Source: an uncultured Treponema sp. (GTDB lineage: Bacteria; Spirochaetota; Spirochaetia; Treponematales; Treponemataceae). Taken from it: a DNA stretch of 5,226 nucleotides. Shown here piece by piece: positions 5,093 through 5,226 of the stretch (positions within the stretch are counted from its first letter, which is position 1; each line of letters opens with the position of its first letter). The notes below the pieces were generated by a model. It did not search any database and was not told the origin of the DNA. It worked only from the letters and a program-made list of their open reading frames with translations. Both the position numbers and the translations under genes were made by a program. The DNA is taken from the NCBI GenBank assembly GCA_937885175.1, contig CAKZZO010000152.1, positions 1-5,226 of the forward strand, read 5' to 3'.

Positions 5093-5121
5093 AAGATACT
5101 AAAAAACCGCCACCTAGACAA
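5093..5121 (-). promoter_or_regulatory. Candidate dnaX operon promoter, possibly leaderless
   Basis: On the minus strand, TTGTCT (5121-5116; 4 of 6 to TTGACA), 17 nt, and TATCTT (5098-5093; 4 of 6 to TATAAT) are followed after 6 nt (ATATCT) by the dnaX ATG. The spacing is the same as at pyrF and would start the transcript at or next to the ATG. No Shine-Dalgarno lies between this -10 box and the start codon. Both hexamers are only moderate matches. Confidence 0.4.
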
Positions 5122-5152
5122 GTAAATTGGAGCGCACACCAGGGCAAACGCA

Positions 5153-5224
5153 TTATACATATCGTACTTGAATATCGGCTGGACAAATGAAAAGTAGTTG
5201 CAGCAAAAAGGCTACCGTTGCAGC
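5153..5224 (-). other. Possible C-terminal tail of an upstream minus-strand gene
   Basis: One minus-strand frame is open from the window edge to a TAA at 5155-5153. It would end in 23 residues with a hydrophobic stretch (VAFLLQLLFIC). The plus strand also has an ATG at 5187 that stays open to the edge (MKSSCSKKATVAA), but without a good ribosome binding site. The two readings exclude each other and either may be chance. The sequence 5122-5152 shows nothing else I can name. Confidence 0.15.
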
Positions 5225-5226
5225 GT

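Noticed and set aside
5087..5226. A signal recognition particle RNA gene, which often lies beside dnaX
   Set aside because: The conserved apical GGAA-type loop and paired core are not visible on either strand in the bases available.

Overview
The window comes from a spirochaete, most likely a treponeme. The flagellin at 1318-2178 is a FlaB-type core flagellin of the periplasmic flagellum, with the central block (MWFHIGANMDQR) I recall from Treponema FlaB proteins. The cluster dnaX-ybaB-recR has the order found in many bacteria. A complete orotidine-5'-phosphate decarboxylase gene (pyrF) argues against the highly reduced T. pallidum group, which as I recall lacks de novo pyrimidine synthesis, and points to a free-living, oral or gut treponeme. 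The species cannot be fixed from this window.

Layout, left to right. Positions 1-65 are unassigned. pyrF (66-1019) is on the minus strand. A 298-nt divergent spacer (1020-1317) holds a pyrF promoter candidate close to the start codon, a G-rich hairpin-forming segment, an A/T-tract block, a sigma-28-type flagellar promoter and a structured flaB leader with a good ribosome binding site. flaB (1318-2178) is on the plus strand and is followed by three consecutive hairpins, the last an intrinsic terminator. From the right, the minus-strand cluster dnaX (3197-5086), ybaB (about 2899-3213) and recR (2279-2869) converges on flaB. dnaX and ybaB overlap, and the ybaB ribosome binding site lies inside the end of dnaX. 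Positions 5087-5226 hold a dnaX promoter candidate and at most an uncertain gene tail.

The genes fall into three separate roles: pyrimidine synthesis (pyrF), motility (flaB) and DNA replication/repair (DnaX clamp-loader subunit, YbaB nucleoid-associated protein, RecR recombination mediator). Only the last three look like one transcription unit.

The coding content is ordinary core genome and I see no undescribed multi-gene system. The parts worth a second look are non-coding: the structured pyrF/flaB spacer, the near-consensus sigma-28 promoter with folded leader, two promoters placed so that transcripts could start at the ATG (pyrF, dnaX), and two homopolymer slippage candidates in dnaX. I ran no searches or folding programs. 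Family assignments rest on motifs read by eye and on recall.
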